Shown here: in pieces, positions 33,743-42,902 of the stretch
Layout of the letters: every line of letters begins with the position of its first letter
Position numbering within the stretch: the stretch's first letter is position 1
DNA from: Sulfuricurvum sp.
GTDB taxonomy: Bacteria > Campylobacterota > Campylobacteria > Campylobacterales > Sulfurimonadaceae
Assembly: GCA_003245815.1 (NCBI GenBank)
Contig: QKCD01000041.1
Span: 1 to 45,152 of the forward strand
DNA: 45,152 nt
Direction of reading: 5' to 3'
Translations under genes and position numbers: made by a program
Notes under the pieces: generated by a model
The model's input: only the letters and a program-made list of their open reading frames with translations
Told to the model about the DNA's origin: nothing
Databases searched by the model: none

Positions 33743-34597
33743 ATGGAAGGACTGCTTATCGTCGGCGCACTGGCGCTGGTCGTCATCATTACGCTGATCG
33801 CGGGGATCAAGATCGTATCGCAGGGCGAGGAGTGGATCGTCGAGCGGCTGGGGCGCTACAACCGGACACTCAACCCGGGGCTGAACCTCATCATCCCCTA
33901 CATCGATACGGTCCGGGAGCGGGTCACTACCCGCGACATCATTCTCGACGTCCCGGAACAGGAGGTGATCACCAGCGACAACGCCGTGATCCTGACCAAC
34001 GCCGTCGCCTTTATTCGGGTCACCAAACCCGAAGACGCCATCTACGGCGTGGAGGACTACCGCGTGGCGATCATCAACCTCGTTATGACGACGTTGCGCT
34101 CCATTATCGGTGAGATGACCCTCGACGCGGCCCTCTCCAACCGCGACACGATCAAAGCGCGCCTGAAGGAGCAGATCCTCGACGACGTGGCCGGGTGGGG
34201 TGTGACGGTCAAGAGTGTGGAGATCCAGGACATCAAGCCGAGCTCTTCCATGCAGAAGGCGATGGAACAGCAGGCCTCCGCCGAGCGTGAGCGCCGTGCC
34301 GTAGAGACGATGGCCGAAGGGAAGAAGCGCGCGGCGATCCTCGAGGCCCAGGGCAAGCTCGAGGCGGCCAAACTGGAGGCCGAGGCGCAGGTCGCTTTGG
34401 CGACGGCCTCTGCCGAGGCGATCACCCGCATCAGCGAGTCGATCCGCGACAAGGAACTGCCGGCGATGTTCCTCCTCGGGGATCGCTACATCAACTCCCT
34501 CGAGAAGCTCGGGACGAGCGAGAACGGCAAGACGATCGTCTACCCCGCCGACCTCCAGGCCGCGATCCGGGGCATGCTCGGCGCCGTGGCGAAGTAG
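33743..34597 (+). CDS. stomatin/SPFH-domain protein (QmcA-type)
   Basis: A 284-aa protein with one N-terminal membrane anchor (residues about 3-25), the SPFH domain (about 28-180; WIVERLGRYNRTLNPGLN, LDVPEQEVITSDNAVI, IKPSSSMQKAM) and a coiled-coil tail (ERRAVETMAEGKKRAAILEA) that drives oligomers. It organises lipid domains and scaffolds membrane proteases. The NfeD partner lies directly upstream. Confidence 0.93.
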   Translation: MEGLLIVGALALVVIITLIAGIKIVSQGEEWIVERLGRYNRTLNPGLNLIIPYIDTVRERVTTRDIILDVPEQEVITSDNAVILTNAVAFIRVTKPEDAIYGVEDYRVAIINLVMTTLRSIIGEMTLDAALSNRDTIKARLKEQILDDVAGWGVTVKSVEIQDIKPSSSMQKAMEQQASAERERRAVETMAEGKKRAAILEAQGKLEAAKLEAEAQVALATASAEAITRISESIRDKELPAMFLLGDRYINSLEKLGTSENGKTIVYPADLQAAIRGMLGAVAK

Positions 34598-34648
34598 GGC
34601 GCCTTCCGGGCGCTGTCGGCGGCTGCACCGCGATTCAGGATAATCCAC

Positions 34649-34654
34649 TACAAT
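34649..34654 (+). promoter_or_regulatory. -10 box before the thioredoxin-fold gene
   Basis: TACAAT preceded by GATTCAGGAT with 7 bases between, matching the pair before nfeD. It lies 31 bases before the start. Confidence 0.5.
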
Positions 34655-34685
34655 GTCACCAACCTAAAACCGCAGGAGTGATACG

Positions 34686-35207
34686 ATGATCAAAAAAGCA
34701 GTGTTGGGGCTTCTCGCCATGGTAATCCTGGTCGGCGGATACGCCTACCTGAGTACCCGGGGCGACAAATCCGTCCAGGGGAACGAAGGCTTCGGCCGCG
34801 TCGCCGTAGGGGAGACGCTCAAGCCCTTTACCCTCAAAGACCAGTTCGACCGCCTCCACACCCTGACGGAGGAGACGCAGAGGATCATTTTCGTCTTCAA
34901 AAAAGATCCCGGCCATATCGTGCGCAGCTACCTCAACCGCCAGCAGGACGACTACCTGCAGTCGCGCCATATCCTCTTCGTCGCCGACATCAGCAAGATG
35001 CCCGCCGTCATCCGCGAGTACGCCGCCATGCCGGACCTGCGCAAGCGGGACTACCCGGTGCTGATCGTCTACAACAAGGCACTGGCGGAGAAGTTCAAAG
35101 AGGCGGGGGAAGAGACAAAGATCATGGTCGCCGATCTCGACCGCTTCCGCGTCACAGCGATCCGTTTCGTCGAGACGGAAGCGGAGCTCGGCAAGCTGAT
35201 CGACTGA
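34686..35207 (+). CDS. membrane-anchored thioredoxin-fold protein without cysteines
   Basis: A 173-aa protein. Residues about 5-22 are a signal or anchor helix. The remainder looks like a redoxin/AhpC-type fold (VAVGETLKPFTLKDQFDRLHTL, then a YPVLIVYNKALAEKF strand). No cysteine occurs anywhere, so redox catalysis is excluded; a binding or structural role is more likely. The ATG has GCAGGAG upstream. Family unknown. Confidence 0.72.
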   Translation: MIKKAVLGLLAMVILVGGYAYLSTRGDKSVQGNEGFGRVAVGETLKPFTLKDQFDRLHTLTEETQRIIFVFKKDPGHIVRSYLNRQQDDYLQSRHILFVADISKMPAVIREYAAMPDLRKRDYPVLIVYNKALAEKFKEAGEETKIMVADLDRFRVTAIRFVETEAELGKLID

Positions 35208-35245
35208 CACCCTTCGCCGGCCCGTGGAAGCGGAACCCGGCACCG

Positions 35246-36001
35246 CTATGAGAGCACCTCAATCTTCCGACGTACCGAGCCAAGTTCCCCCAAACGCACC
35301 AGCAAAAATGCGCTGCCCGTGAGGATACCAGGACCGCTGACAAGATAGGCGTACTCCAGTACCTCCCGGTCCAGGGTGTCGATGCGGCGTTCCCGGTCGG
35401 CATCGTCGCATCGTGCCAAATCCAGCGCGTTGCGCCAGGCCGCTTCGCGCGCCTTCTCCATGCTGAAGGCGGCGAGTTTCTCGTCGGTGCGCAGCGCCAG
35501 AGTGTCCAGCAACCGCAGCATCGGCCAGATTGCCGCCAGTTTCGCCTCCACCTCGTCGATCAGGCTGATGAGAATCGTGTTGATCTTTTTGAAATCGTCC
35601 TCCAGGGAGAGAATGTCGCTGCCATGGGCCGCCTGGGCGGCGGCGATGCCGAGGTCGAGGTTGATATGGGCGTTCATCCCCAGAAAGAGATGCTGCAGCA
35701 CGATGTAGTGCCATGAGTCCGCGGCGTCGAAGGCGAACCTCCAGGAGCGGGTCAAAGGCCGCCCCTCCCGATAGGCGTCGTAGGCTTCGAGGTAACGGTT
35801 GGCGAAGAGCACGTCGAGCCGCTCCATCCGCGCATTGTCGTCGAAATACCCCTCCACGATCTTGCGTTTCACCTCGAGGGTGACCCGCCGGTAGAGTGCC
35901 GCGAAGTAGCCCATGGGAGAGCCGGCATACCGCGTCTCTTCCACGATGATCCGCAGCCGCTCGACGACTTCATCAATGTTCCGGGCCGCGCGTGTCTCCA
36001 C
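35246..36001 (-). CDS. DUF5995-like protein
   Basis: A 251-aa soluble all-helical protein. The GTG at 36001 is chosen because AAAAGGAG lies 7 bases before it; a longer ATG frame (to 36073) has no site. Motif-like blocks SPMGYFAALYRRVT, RMERLDVLFANRYLEA and LQHLFLGMNAHINLDLGIAAA match what I recall of DUF5995. Conserved His and Asn in the last block could be an active or metal site. Function unknown. Confidence 0.72.
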   Translation of the reverse strand: METRAARNIDEVVERLRIIVEETRYAGSPMGYFAALYRRVTLEVKRKIVEGYFDDNARMERLDVLFANRYLEAYDAYREGRPLTRSWRFAFDAADSWHYIVLQHLFLGMNAHINLDLGIAAAQAAHGSDILSLEDDFKKINTILISLIDEVEAKLAAIWPMLRLLDTLALRTDEKLAAFSMEKAREAAWRNALDLARCDDADRERRIDTLDREVLEYAYLVSGPGILTGSAFLLVRLGELGSVRRKIEVLS

Positions 36002-36116
36002 GAGAGCACTCCTTTTACGTATCAGATACCGTACCAAAAGGTCATGATAGGCCATTCCATAAAATGATTCCAACTATCCTTAGTCAAACAGTGAGTTTTC
36101 CGGCGGGGAACGCCAG

Positions 36117-37721
36117 TTATCCGCTTTGCTCCACCGCACGGCTGACAAGCAGGCTGGAGACCTCGAAACTGGCGTCGACAAACTCCACGTCCTGGACGCC
36201 GCGCATATGCTTGCGCTCTTCGGCGCCGTCGATCTTCATCACGATCTTCGTCCGGGGGGCGAAGTCGCGGATCGCTTCGCTGATGAGCCGCTTGTTGTGT
36301 TCGCTGCTGACGGTGAGGATGACGGCCTTCGCCTCGTCGACCATCAGCGACTCGAGAACGGGGGTCTTGTTGAGGTGGCCGAAGTAGGCCATGTAGCCGA
36401 GTTTGCGCGCATGAACGACCTGCTTGAGGTTGTCGGAGATGATGATGAATGAGGCCCCCTTGGCCTGCAGGTCCGCGCAGACGATCTTGCCCAGCATCGA
36501 GAAGCCGGCGACGACGACGTGGTCCTTGCGGCCGATCGGGGTGATGACGTCGGATTCGTAGAACTCCTTCTCGAAGTAGGAGGAGAGCTTGTAGATGTTG
36601 TTGACGACGAAGGGGGTGAGGATCATCGAAATGACGCTCACGAGGATGAGAAAACTGGCGCTCTCCTGCGAGATGAGCCCCTGCGAGCCCGCCATCGCGA
36701 AGACGGCGAAGGAGAACTCCCCGATCTGGGCCAGGGAGAGGGCGGTCTTGGCCGCGGTGTTCTTGTCGGCGCTGCGCCGGATGATGGCGTAGATGACGGC
36801 GGCCTTGAAGAGCATCGCGAAGACGAAGACGAAGAGGATGAGGTGGATCTTCTCCGCAAAATAGAGGAGGTCGATCCTCGTGCCGACGCCGAAGAAGAAG
36901 ATCCCCAGCAGCAGGTCGCGGTAGCTGGAGATGTCCGACTCGACCTTGACGTTGTAGTCGGTGTCGGCGATGATCATCCCGGCGATAAAAGCCCCCAGCG
37001 AGTAGGTAAAGCCCATGCCGTGGGCCAGCAGCGAGGCGCCGATGACGATGGCGAAAACGGCCCCGAGAAAGAGCTCTTCGAGCTCGGTGCGGGCGGAGAA
37101 CTTCAGCAAGGCACCGACGGCCCACTTGCCCAGGGTCAGCATCACGGCGACGACAATCACCGCCGAGAGGAGGGTCTGCACGACCACCTCGCCGATGGAG
37201 AGGTCGTTATTGGACAAAAATGTTATCAGCAGCAGGATCGGGATGACCGCGAGATCCTGGAAGATCAGGATCCCCATCGACATCTGCCCGTAGGGGGTGA
37301 GGATGTCCTTGGAGCGCTTCAGATAGGTGAGCACGATCGCCGTTGAGGAGAGAGAGAAGGCGAGGGCGACGATGATCGCGGTATTGAAATCGAGCCGGAA
37401 AATGTAGTGGGCGAGGCCGAAGATGACGACGGCGCTGAGCCCCACCTGCAGCAGGCCGTTGGTCAGCAGCAGCTCCTTCATCTTCCGGATCTTCTGGAGG
37501 CTCAGCTCCAGGCCGATGGTGAACATCAAAAAGACGATGCCGAACTCCCCGACGACGTTGAGGGTGTCGATGTTGAGGCCGTTGAAGCCGAAGAGGTAGC
37601 TGATGATCGTGCCGGTGAAGATGTAGCTGATGATATGCGAGATACCGAAGCGCTTGAGCACGATGCTCAGCACCGCCGCGATGGCCAGGGTGAGAAAGAT
37701 GGCGAGAAGCAGTTGATCCAT
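36117..37721 (-). CDS. KefB-type cation:proton antiporter with TrkA-N domain
   Basis: A 534-aa protein of the CPA2 family that exchanges K+ or Na+ for protons at the inner membrane. About twelve membrane helices fill residues 1-380 (FGISHIISYIFTGTIISYLFG, FLMFTIGLELSLQKI, AFSLSSTAIVLTYL). The TrkA-N (RCK) nucleotide-binding domain follows from about 400 (DHVVVAGFSMLGKIVCADL). The Kef-type glutathione-binding loop is not evident, so it may be a general K+ efflux antiporter. Confidence 0.9.
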   Translation of the reverse strand: MDQLLLAIFLTLAIAAVLSIVLKRFGISHIISYIFTGTIISYLFGFNGLNIDTLNVVGEFGIVFLMFTIGLELSLQKIRKMKELLLTNGLLQVGLSAVVIFGLAHYIFRLDFNTAIIVALAFSLSSTAIVLTYLKRSKDILTPYGQMSMGILIFQDLAVIPILLLITFLSNNDLSIGEVVVQTLLSAVIVVAVMLTLGKWAVGALLKFSARTELEELFLGAVFAIVIGASLLAHGMGFTYSLGAFIAGMIIADTDYNVKVESDISSYRDLLLGIFFFGVGTRIDLLYFAEKIHLILFVFVFAMLFKAAVIYAIIRRSADKNTAAKTALSLAQIGEFSFAVFAMAGSQGLISQESASFLILVSVISMILTPFVVNNIYKLSSYFEKEFYESDVITPIGRKDHVVVAGFSMLGKIVCADLQAKGASFIIISDNLKQVVHARKLGYMAYFGHLNKTPVLESLMVDEAKAVILTVSSEHNKRLISEAIRDFAPRTKIVMKIDGAEERKHMRGVQDVEFVDASFEVSSLLVSRAVEQSG

Positions 37722-37827
37722 AGGAAAAGTATAGGCTAATTTGGGAGGTTTGACGCCGGAACGGCTGTATAGAATTGGCGCATCTTCAGCGGTTTCGGGT
37801 CGATCTTATCGGCCGAACCGCCTGCGT

Positions 37828-38076
37828 TTACTCCAGGGCGATGACGACCCGCTCGTTTTTTTCGTGTTCCTCGATCTCGACGAGGGTGCCGCGGGCATCC
37901 GGGTTCTCCGAGAGCCTGATGATCTCGTCGAGATCGATCCCCTTCTCCTGAAGGGCGTGGGCCGCCTGGCTGGGGATAAGGCTTGAGGCGATCTTCAGTA
38001 CGGTTCCGGGGACGGTGATGGTGGTCACCGGGGCGTCACTGCCGCTTCTGAATACCCTGATCTTGAGGTCTGCCAT
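37828..38076 (-). CDS. conserved small protein of unknown function
   Basis: An 82-aa soluble protein. The ATG at 38076 has AAAAGGAG upstream; the longer frame to 38115 does not. Begins MADLKIRVFRSGSDAPVTTITVPG and ends GTLVEIEEHEKNERVVIALE, with a short helical middle (IDLDEIIRLSENP). Similar short proteins occur in many bacteria without known role, from memory only. It is divergent from the hydrolase gene. Confidence 0.72.
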   Translation of the reverse strand: MADLKIRVFRSGSDAPVTTITVPGTVLKIASSLIPSQAAHALQEKGIDLDEIIRLSENPDARGTLVEIEEHEKNERVVIALE

Positions 38077-38176
38077 GGTCGCGCTCCTTTTCCTGATTGA
38101 TGTTTGGAACTTCAACCATTATAAAGCATGCCACTTAGATCCGCTTGACGTCCCTGCGTTTTCACCATACCGGCGC

Positions 38177-38182
38177 TATAAT
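38177..38182 (+). promoter_or_regulatory. -10 box before the alpha/beta hydrolase gene
   Basis: A perfect TATAAT lies 41 bases before the ATG at 38223. Confidence 0.55.
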
Positions 38183-38222
38183 CTTTGGAAATAAAACCGC
38201 TCCCTTGGAGCAAGGAGCCCGC

Positions 38223-39218
38223 ATGCTGCGCATTGTGAAGATCATCGTACTGCTTTGGATGGGAACGGGAACCGCCTTTGCCGCACCCCTCAAGCCTTTG
38301 GACCCGGAACTCGGCGGATATCCCTACGGGTATGCGGTGCACTCCTACCGCTTCACGTCCCAGAATCAGCCGATGCAGATGGCCTACGTGGACGTCAGGC
38401 CTGAGAGGCCCAACGGCAAAAATGTCCTGCTGCTGCACGGCAAGAACTTCAACGCCGCCTACTGGAAGACGACGATCGCGCTGCTGACGTCGCTCGGTTT
38501 CCGGGTCATCGCCCCCGATCAGATCGGTTTCGGCAAATCGACGAAGCCCGGCTATTACCACTATACGTTTCAGCAGCTGGCCCTGAATACGAAGGGGCTG
38601 CTGGAGCAGCTCGGCGTGGAAAAGACGGCCGTCCTGGGCCACTCGATGGGCGGGATGCTGGCGACGCGTTTTGCCCTGATGTATCCCGAGACGACGGAGA
38701 AGCTCGTCCTGCTCAACCCGATCGGGCTGGAGGACTGGAAGCTGAAGGTCCCCTATGTTCCGGTCGACACCTGGTACGGCGGCGAGCTGAAAAAGGATTA
38801 CGACGCCATCCGCCGCTACCAGCAGGCCAGCTACTATGACGGCAAGTGGAAGCCCGAGTACGACGAGTGGGTCAACATTCTCGCCGGCTGGACCCTGCAC
38901 GAAGCGTACCCGAAGATCGCCTGGAATGCGGCCCTGACTTACGACATGATCTTCACCCAGCCCGTCGTCTACGAGTTCAAAGCGCTCAGGGTCCCGACGC
39001 TGCTGATCATCGGGACCCGCGACCGCACGGCCCTGGGAAAGAATCTGGTGAGCGATGAAGTGCGCGCGACGATGGGGCGCTACGACCGGCTGGGCAGGGA
39101 GGTGGCGGCGCAGATCCCCCATGGAGAGCTCGCGGAGATCGAGGGGATCGGCCACCTGCCGCATATCGAGGCGTTTGAACGTTTCAGGGCCGCACTGGTG
39201 CCTTTTTTGCAGCGGTAG
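38223..39218 (+). CDS. periplasmic alpha/beta hydrolase
   Basis: A 331-aa exported hydrolase. The signal peptide ends near TAFA-A (residue 20). The fold shows LLLHGKNFNAAYW (oxyanion loop), the nucleophile elbow GHSMGG, Asp in IIGTRDRTALG and His in IEGIGHLPHIEAF. Substrate unknown; the esterase or haloalkane-type subfamilies cannot be separated. The ATG at 38223 has AAGGAG five bases upstream. It converges with the sensor kinase gene. Confidence 0.9.
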   Translation: MLRIVKIIVLLWMGTGTAFAAPLKPLDPELGGYPYGYAVHSYRFTSQNQPMQMAYVDVRPERPNGKNVLLLHGKNFNAAYWKTTIALLTSLGFRVIAPDQIGFGKSTKPGYYHYTFQQLALNTKGLLEQLGVEKTAVLGHSMGGMLATRFALMYPETTEKLVLLNPIGLEDWKLKVPYVPVDTWYGGELKKDYDAIRRYQQASYYDGKWKPEYDEWVNILAGWTLHEAYPKIAWNAALTYDMIFTQPVVYEFKALRVPTLLIIGTRDRTALGKNLVSDEVRATMGRYDRLGREVAAQIPHGELAEIEGIGHLPHIEAFERFRAALVPFLQR

Positions 39219-39227
39219 CGCCGTCGG

Positions 39228-40637
39228 TCAGGGCGCTGTTCGCTCTTTTGGCATCGTCTCCATAGGCGGCAGGTTTTTCAGCTTCATGACAAAGCGCGCA
39301 CCTTCGGTGTCGTTTTCGACCGTGAGCGTGCCCTGGCAGTGCTCTTCGACGATGATCTTGCTCATGTAGAGGCCGAGGCCCGTCCCGTTTTTCTTGTTCT
39401 TCGTCGAGAAGTAGGGTTCGAAGATCCGCTCCATGACCGCTTCGGGGACCCCGCCGCCGTTGTCGCTGACGGAGAGTACGCAGGCATCGCCTTCCCGAAA
39501 TGTCGCTATCGTGATACGGGGGTGCACGACGGCGCGCTCGATCAGAACGTCTTCGGCGTTTTTGACCAGGTTCAAGACGACCTGCCGGACTTCGTTGACG
39601 TAGGTCGTGAACGTGCCGAGGCATTCGGAGGTGACAACCACATCGATCTGTCTATCGAGAATGGAGGGTTTGATGATCTCCATCACCGATGCGATCAGCG
39701 TGTCGTAGGTCGTTTCGGCCCGCTGTTTGTCCGGCCTGAAAAAGTTTCTGAAGTCCTCGATCGTCCCGCTGAGATGGCGGACGTAGGTGGCGATGTCCTG
39801 TGCGGCTTTGACGACGTCGGCATCGTCGGAGCGGTGTCCCAACGCTTTGAGCTCCATGTTCGCGGCGGTGATGCCGATCGCGTTGAGGGGCTGGCGCCAC
39901 TGGTGCGCGATCATGCTGAGCATCTCCCCCATCTGGGCCATGCGCATCTGCTGGAGCATCACCTGCTCCTGACGCCGGTTTTTTTCCACCTCTTTCCGTA
40001 TCCGTTCTTCCAGGGTGGTGTTGAGCTCCTTGACCTCCTCGTTCAGCAGTATGGATCGTTTAAGGAGCAGGTGGTAGCGTTGGGTCAGTTTCAGGATCAT
40101 GGCCAGATAGAACGCAAGTACCAGCGCGGCCGTTTGGACGGGACCGCTTTCTCCCATGGCGAGTACGACGATGGAGGGGAGCGTCATAAAGACCGTAAAG
40201 GATACGAAGACGTGGTAGATGGTTCCCAGGGTGACGACAGCGCCCCCCGTCGTACCCAGGAGAATGCTGGTGAGGAAATAGATATAGGCATCCGGCAGGT
40301 AAAGGATGCCCGCCGCAGCGGCGCTGCCCCACAGTATCCCGGTCAACGAGACGGGTACGATGTAATAAGCCAGGTAGCGGTTCAACGCCTCCGGGTCCGC
40401 CCCGGGGACGGCACGCATCTCCCGACGGAGCCAAAAACGCACGAAGAGTATGGCAAGATGGAGCGTCATCCATACCGCCAGCAGCGTTACGGAAAGAAAA
40501 TTGAAAAAGACGACAACGAGGATCAGGGGACCGATCAGATTGGCGAGCAGGGTGCTGGTACTGATCGTGTTGATAAAGATCCGGATCAGTTCGGGATGGT
40601 AATTCAACGTCAAAATGTTTCGAAACAAAGCTGCCAA
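39228..40637 (-). CDS. membrane sensor histidine kinase
   Basis: A 469-aa sensor with about six membrane helices in residues 15-185, a coiled linker, the phosphoacceptor His245 in MIAHQWRQPLNAIG and an ATPase domain (VLNLVKNAEDVL, SVSDNGGGVPEA, GTGLGLYMSKII). No periplasmic sensing domain is evident, so it probably senses a membrane signal. No response regulator gene is adjacent. The start is uncertain: TTG at 40637 has a weak site and other TTGs follow. Confidence 0.88.
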   Translation of the reverse strand: MAALFRNILTLNYHPELIRIFINTISTSTLLANLIGPLILVVVFFNFLSVTLLAVWMTLHLAILFVRFWLRREMRAVPGADPEALNRYLAYYIVPVSLTGILWGSAAAAGILYLPDAYIYFLTSILLGTTGGAVVTLGTIYHVFVSFTVFMTLPSIVVLAMGESGPVQTAALVLAFYLAMILKLTQRYHLLLKRSILLNEEVKELNTTLEERIRKEVEKNRRQEQVMLQQMRMAQMGEMLSMIAHQWRQPLNAIGITAANMELKALGHRSDDADVVKAAQDIATYVRHLSGTIEDFRNFFRPDKQRAETTYDTLIASVMEIIKPSILDRQIDVVVTSECLGTFTTYVNEVRQVVLNLVKNAEDVLIERAVVHPRITIATFREGDACVLSVSDNGGGVPEAVMERIFEPYFSTKNKKNGTGLGLYMSKIIVEEHCQGTLTVENDTEGARFVMKLKNLPPMETMPKERTAP

Positions 40638-40837
40638 CCTGTCACATCTAATGGGAGATTTTTCATGGTTTTACGAAATGCCGTCGACAAAGACGATCTG
40701 TTAAGGCATCAGCCTCTATGACGTACAATAACCCATATCATCTTAATCAATCGAAACGGCCGCGAACCGAAACCGGTTGATCCGATGATTTTGCATAGAG
40801 CTCAAGGGTGGCCATTCCGCCGATAAAATCGCCGCCA

Positions 40838-41518
40838 TTAATGATGCAGGTCTCCTTTTTGAAGCGGAGATTCCGGGTTTCGTTCAAGGTCGAACGCCAT
40901 TCCCGTGACCATGCTGACCAGCAGCAAAGGCACGGAAAGCAAAAAGCTGTAGAGGAAGATCGCGCCGTTGACGGGGGCGAAAAAATAGGCGGCGACGACA
41001 TGGCCGACGACATTGAAAATGCCGTTGGCCAAACAGAGTCCGAAGAGATAGGGCCACACCGCGGCAAAGAAGCGCCGCGCGTTTGCGTCCAGATGGTTGC
41101 GCCACCATCGGTGCGGCAAGTGGATGCCAAGCGCCGCAATGCCCGCGAACAACGCTAGGGTTGGCGGTCCGACGCCCCCGCCGACCAGCAACAGTAAAAT
41201 TGACAGGACGATAAGCGCGGCTCCGCCGTTGCGCCGCTCCAAAAAGGCGGCAGACCAGACCATGATGGTGACCGAAACAAGGAGGGCAAGCAGTCCCGTC
41301 CAGAGCATGTCCGGAATGACCGTGATCGCCGGGTCGCCGTCAAAATAGCGCGCGATGGGCCCTTCCGCCCAGGATGCAATGAACACTCCGGCCGGCTTTG
41401 CCGGATCCTGCAGCAGCTCACCCACGCCGTGCACCAGACCGCCCAGGCCCCCCAGGATGCCGAAACTCACAGCGACGGCCTTGAGGGCTAAACCGTGATA
41501 CGAACCCGTTTTTTCCAT
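40838..41518 (-). CDS. multi-pass membrane protein of unknown function
   Basis: A 226-aa hydrophobic protein with about five membrane helices (around 12-35, 70-90, 97-120, 148-170 and 182-208). It has a glycine-rich start (GILGGLGGLVHGVGELL). The GGAG site 7 bases before ATG 41518 supports the start. No family recognised. It lies on the same strand as the aminotransferase, 20 bases away. Confidence 0.72.
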   Translation of the reverse strand: MEKTGSYHGLALKAVAVSFGILGGLGGLVHGVGELLQDPAKPAGVFIASWAEGPIARYFDGDPAITVIPDMLWTGLLALLVSVTIMVWSAAFLERRNGGAALIVLSILLLLVGGGVGPPTLALFAGIAALGIHLPHRWWRNHLDANARRFFAAVWPYLFGLCLANGIFNVVGHVVAAYFFAPVNGAIFLYSFLLSVPLLLVSMVTGMAFDLERNPESPLQKGDLHH

Positions 41519-41538
41519 CGGCGTCTCCTTCCGCGTCC

Positions 41539-42651
41539 TTACGTTTTGCCCAAAAACCGTTTGATTCTCCGTACGCCCTCCTGCAGATGCTCCAGCTCCC
41601 GCGTAAAGGCGAAGCGGACAAAACGGCGTGTCCGGTTCGCTCCGAAATCGACGCCGGGCGTGACGGCCACGTGCGCCTGATGGAGGAGTTCGCGGGCGAA
41701 GGTCAGGCTGTCGTCGCTGTAGCGCGAGATATCGGCCCAGAGGTAAAAAGCGCCGTCGGGCTTGACCGGGATGTCGAAAAGCGGGGTAAGCGCCTCATAG
41801 AGGTAGTCGCGCCGGGTGCGGAAGGTCTCGCGCACTGTTGCCAGGTACTCCGGGTCAAAGGCGTGCAGCGCCGCCTCCTGGCTGAGCGTCGCCGGGGCGA
41901 TCTGCATGTTCTGCAGCACGATCTCCGCCCGCCGCATCACTGTTTCGGGCAGGATGATCCAGCCGAGGCGAAAGCCGGGGAGGCAGAAGTATTTGGAAAA
42001 GCCGCTGATCACGATGGCGTCGTCGCTGAAAGCGAGGGCGCTCTGCGCCGGTGCGTCGTAGGTCAGGCCGTGATAGAGCTCGTCGGAGATCAGGGTGATC
42101 CCCCTTTCGTCGCAGTGGCGGCAGAGGGCCTGCAGATTCGCGCTGCTGTAGCAGCTGCCGGTGGGATTGACCGGCGAGGCGATATGCAGCGCCCGGATTT
42201 CGTGGTTTTGCAGCATATCGGGGGTGATCTGGTAGTCGGTCGCGGCGTCGACGCCGATTGCCAGCGGTTCGATATCGAGCAGGCGTGCGAGATTACGGTA
42301 GCAGGGGTAGCCGGGATCGCTCAGCGCGATCGTTTCGCCCGCATCGAGCGTGAGCGCATAGGCGAGCAGAAAGGCGCCGGAGCTTCCCTGGGTCAACGCG
42401 ATGCGCCCGGGGCCGATCTCGAGCCCGTAGGTGTCATGGTAGTGTTTGGCGATCGCCTCGCGCAGCGCGTAGAGGCCGAGGCTTTCGGTGTAGGGCACGT
42501 GGCCGCGGAAGTGCTGCAGGGCCCGCACGACTCCCGGTGCCGGGGGAAGGTCGGGCTGGCCGATTTCGAAGTGGATGGCGTCGGGCAGTCCGGCCGCCTC
42601 ACGGACGATATCCATGACGATAAAAGGGCGCAGGGTGTCGCAACGTCGCAT
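41539..42651 (-). CDS. PLP-dependent aminotransferase, class I/II
   Basis: A 370-aa fold-type I aminotransferase. Seen: IHFEIGQPDLPPAPGV near the N-terminus, the SGAFLLAYAL segment, IASPVNPTGSCYSSAN, LISDELYHGL with PLP-contact Asp and Tyr, and SGFSKYFCLPGFRLGW with the PLP lysine. The final arginine is in the ...NRTRRFVRFAF block. Substrate not readable; aspartate or aromatic aminotransferases are closest. It shares the strand with the membrane protein gene. Confidence 0.92.
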   Translation of the reverse strand: MRRCDTLRPFIVMDIVREAAGLPDAIHFEIGQPDLPPAPGVVRALQHFRGHVPYTESLGLYALREAIAKHYHDTYGLEIGPGRIALTQGSSGAFLLAYALTLDAGETIALSDPGYPCYRNLARLLDIEPLAIGVDAATDYQITPDMLQNHEIRALHIASPVNPTGSCYSSANLQALCRHCDERGITLISDELYHGLTYDAPAQSALAFSDDAIVISGFSKYFCLPGFRLGWIILPETVMRRAEIVLQNMQIAPATLSQEAALHAFDPEYLATVRETFRTRRDYLYEALTPLFDIPVKPDGAFYLWADISRYSDDSLTFARELLHQAHVAVTPGVDFGANRTRRFVRFAFTRELEHLQEGVRRIKRFLGKT

Positions 42652-42860
42652 CTCTGATCCCCCGATCCGCGGATGACGGGTTGCCCCGATCCAGCGCTGA
42701 ATTTTTTCTCCGAGTCAGCCTTTATTGTAGCGACAAGGGATTGAAAATAGAAAAAAGGAGTCCGGGTGACGGACAATCCCGTGCTTTTCCAGGGGCGACA
42801 GGGGCCGCCTTCGACCGAAGATTGTCACAACGCGTGATGGATTTACATCTCCGTGTGCGT

Positions 42861-42866
42861 TATAAT
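42861..42866 (+). promoter_or_regulatory. -10 box before the DUF6524-like gene
   Basis: TATAAT lies 36 bases before the ATG at 42903. The gap 42652-42902 otherwise holds only a doubtful 23-codon frame (see findings). Confidence 0.55.
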
Positions 42867-42902
42867 GGGACGCAAATCTGATGCACATATAAGGAGGTGT
42901 AG

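Noticed and set aside
37722-37827. Imperfect TTCGG/CCGAA hairpin after the small conserved gene
   Set aside because: Bulged stem and no T-run; too weak for a terminator.
39339-40721. 460-codon frame antisense to the sensor kinase
   Set aside because: Low-complexity, charged sequence with no motif; kinase H, N and G boxes are clear on the other strand.
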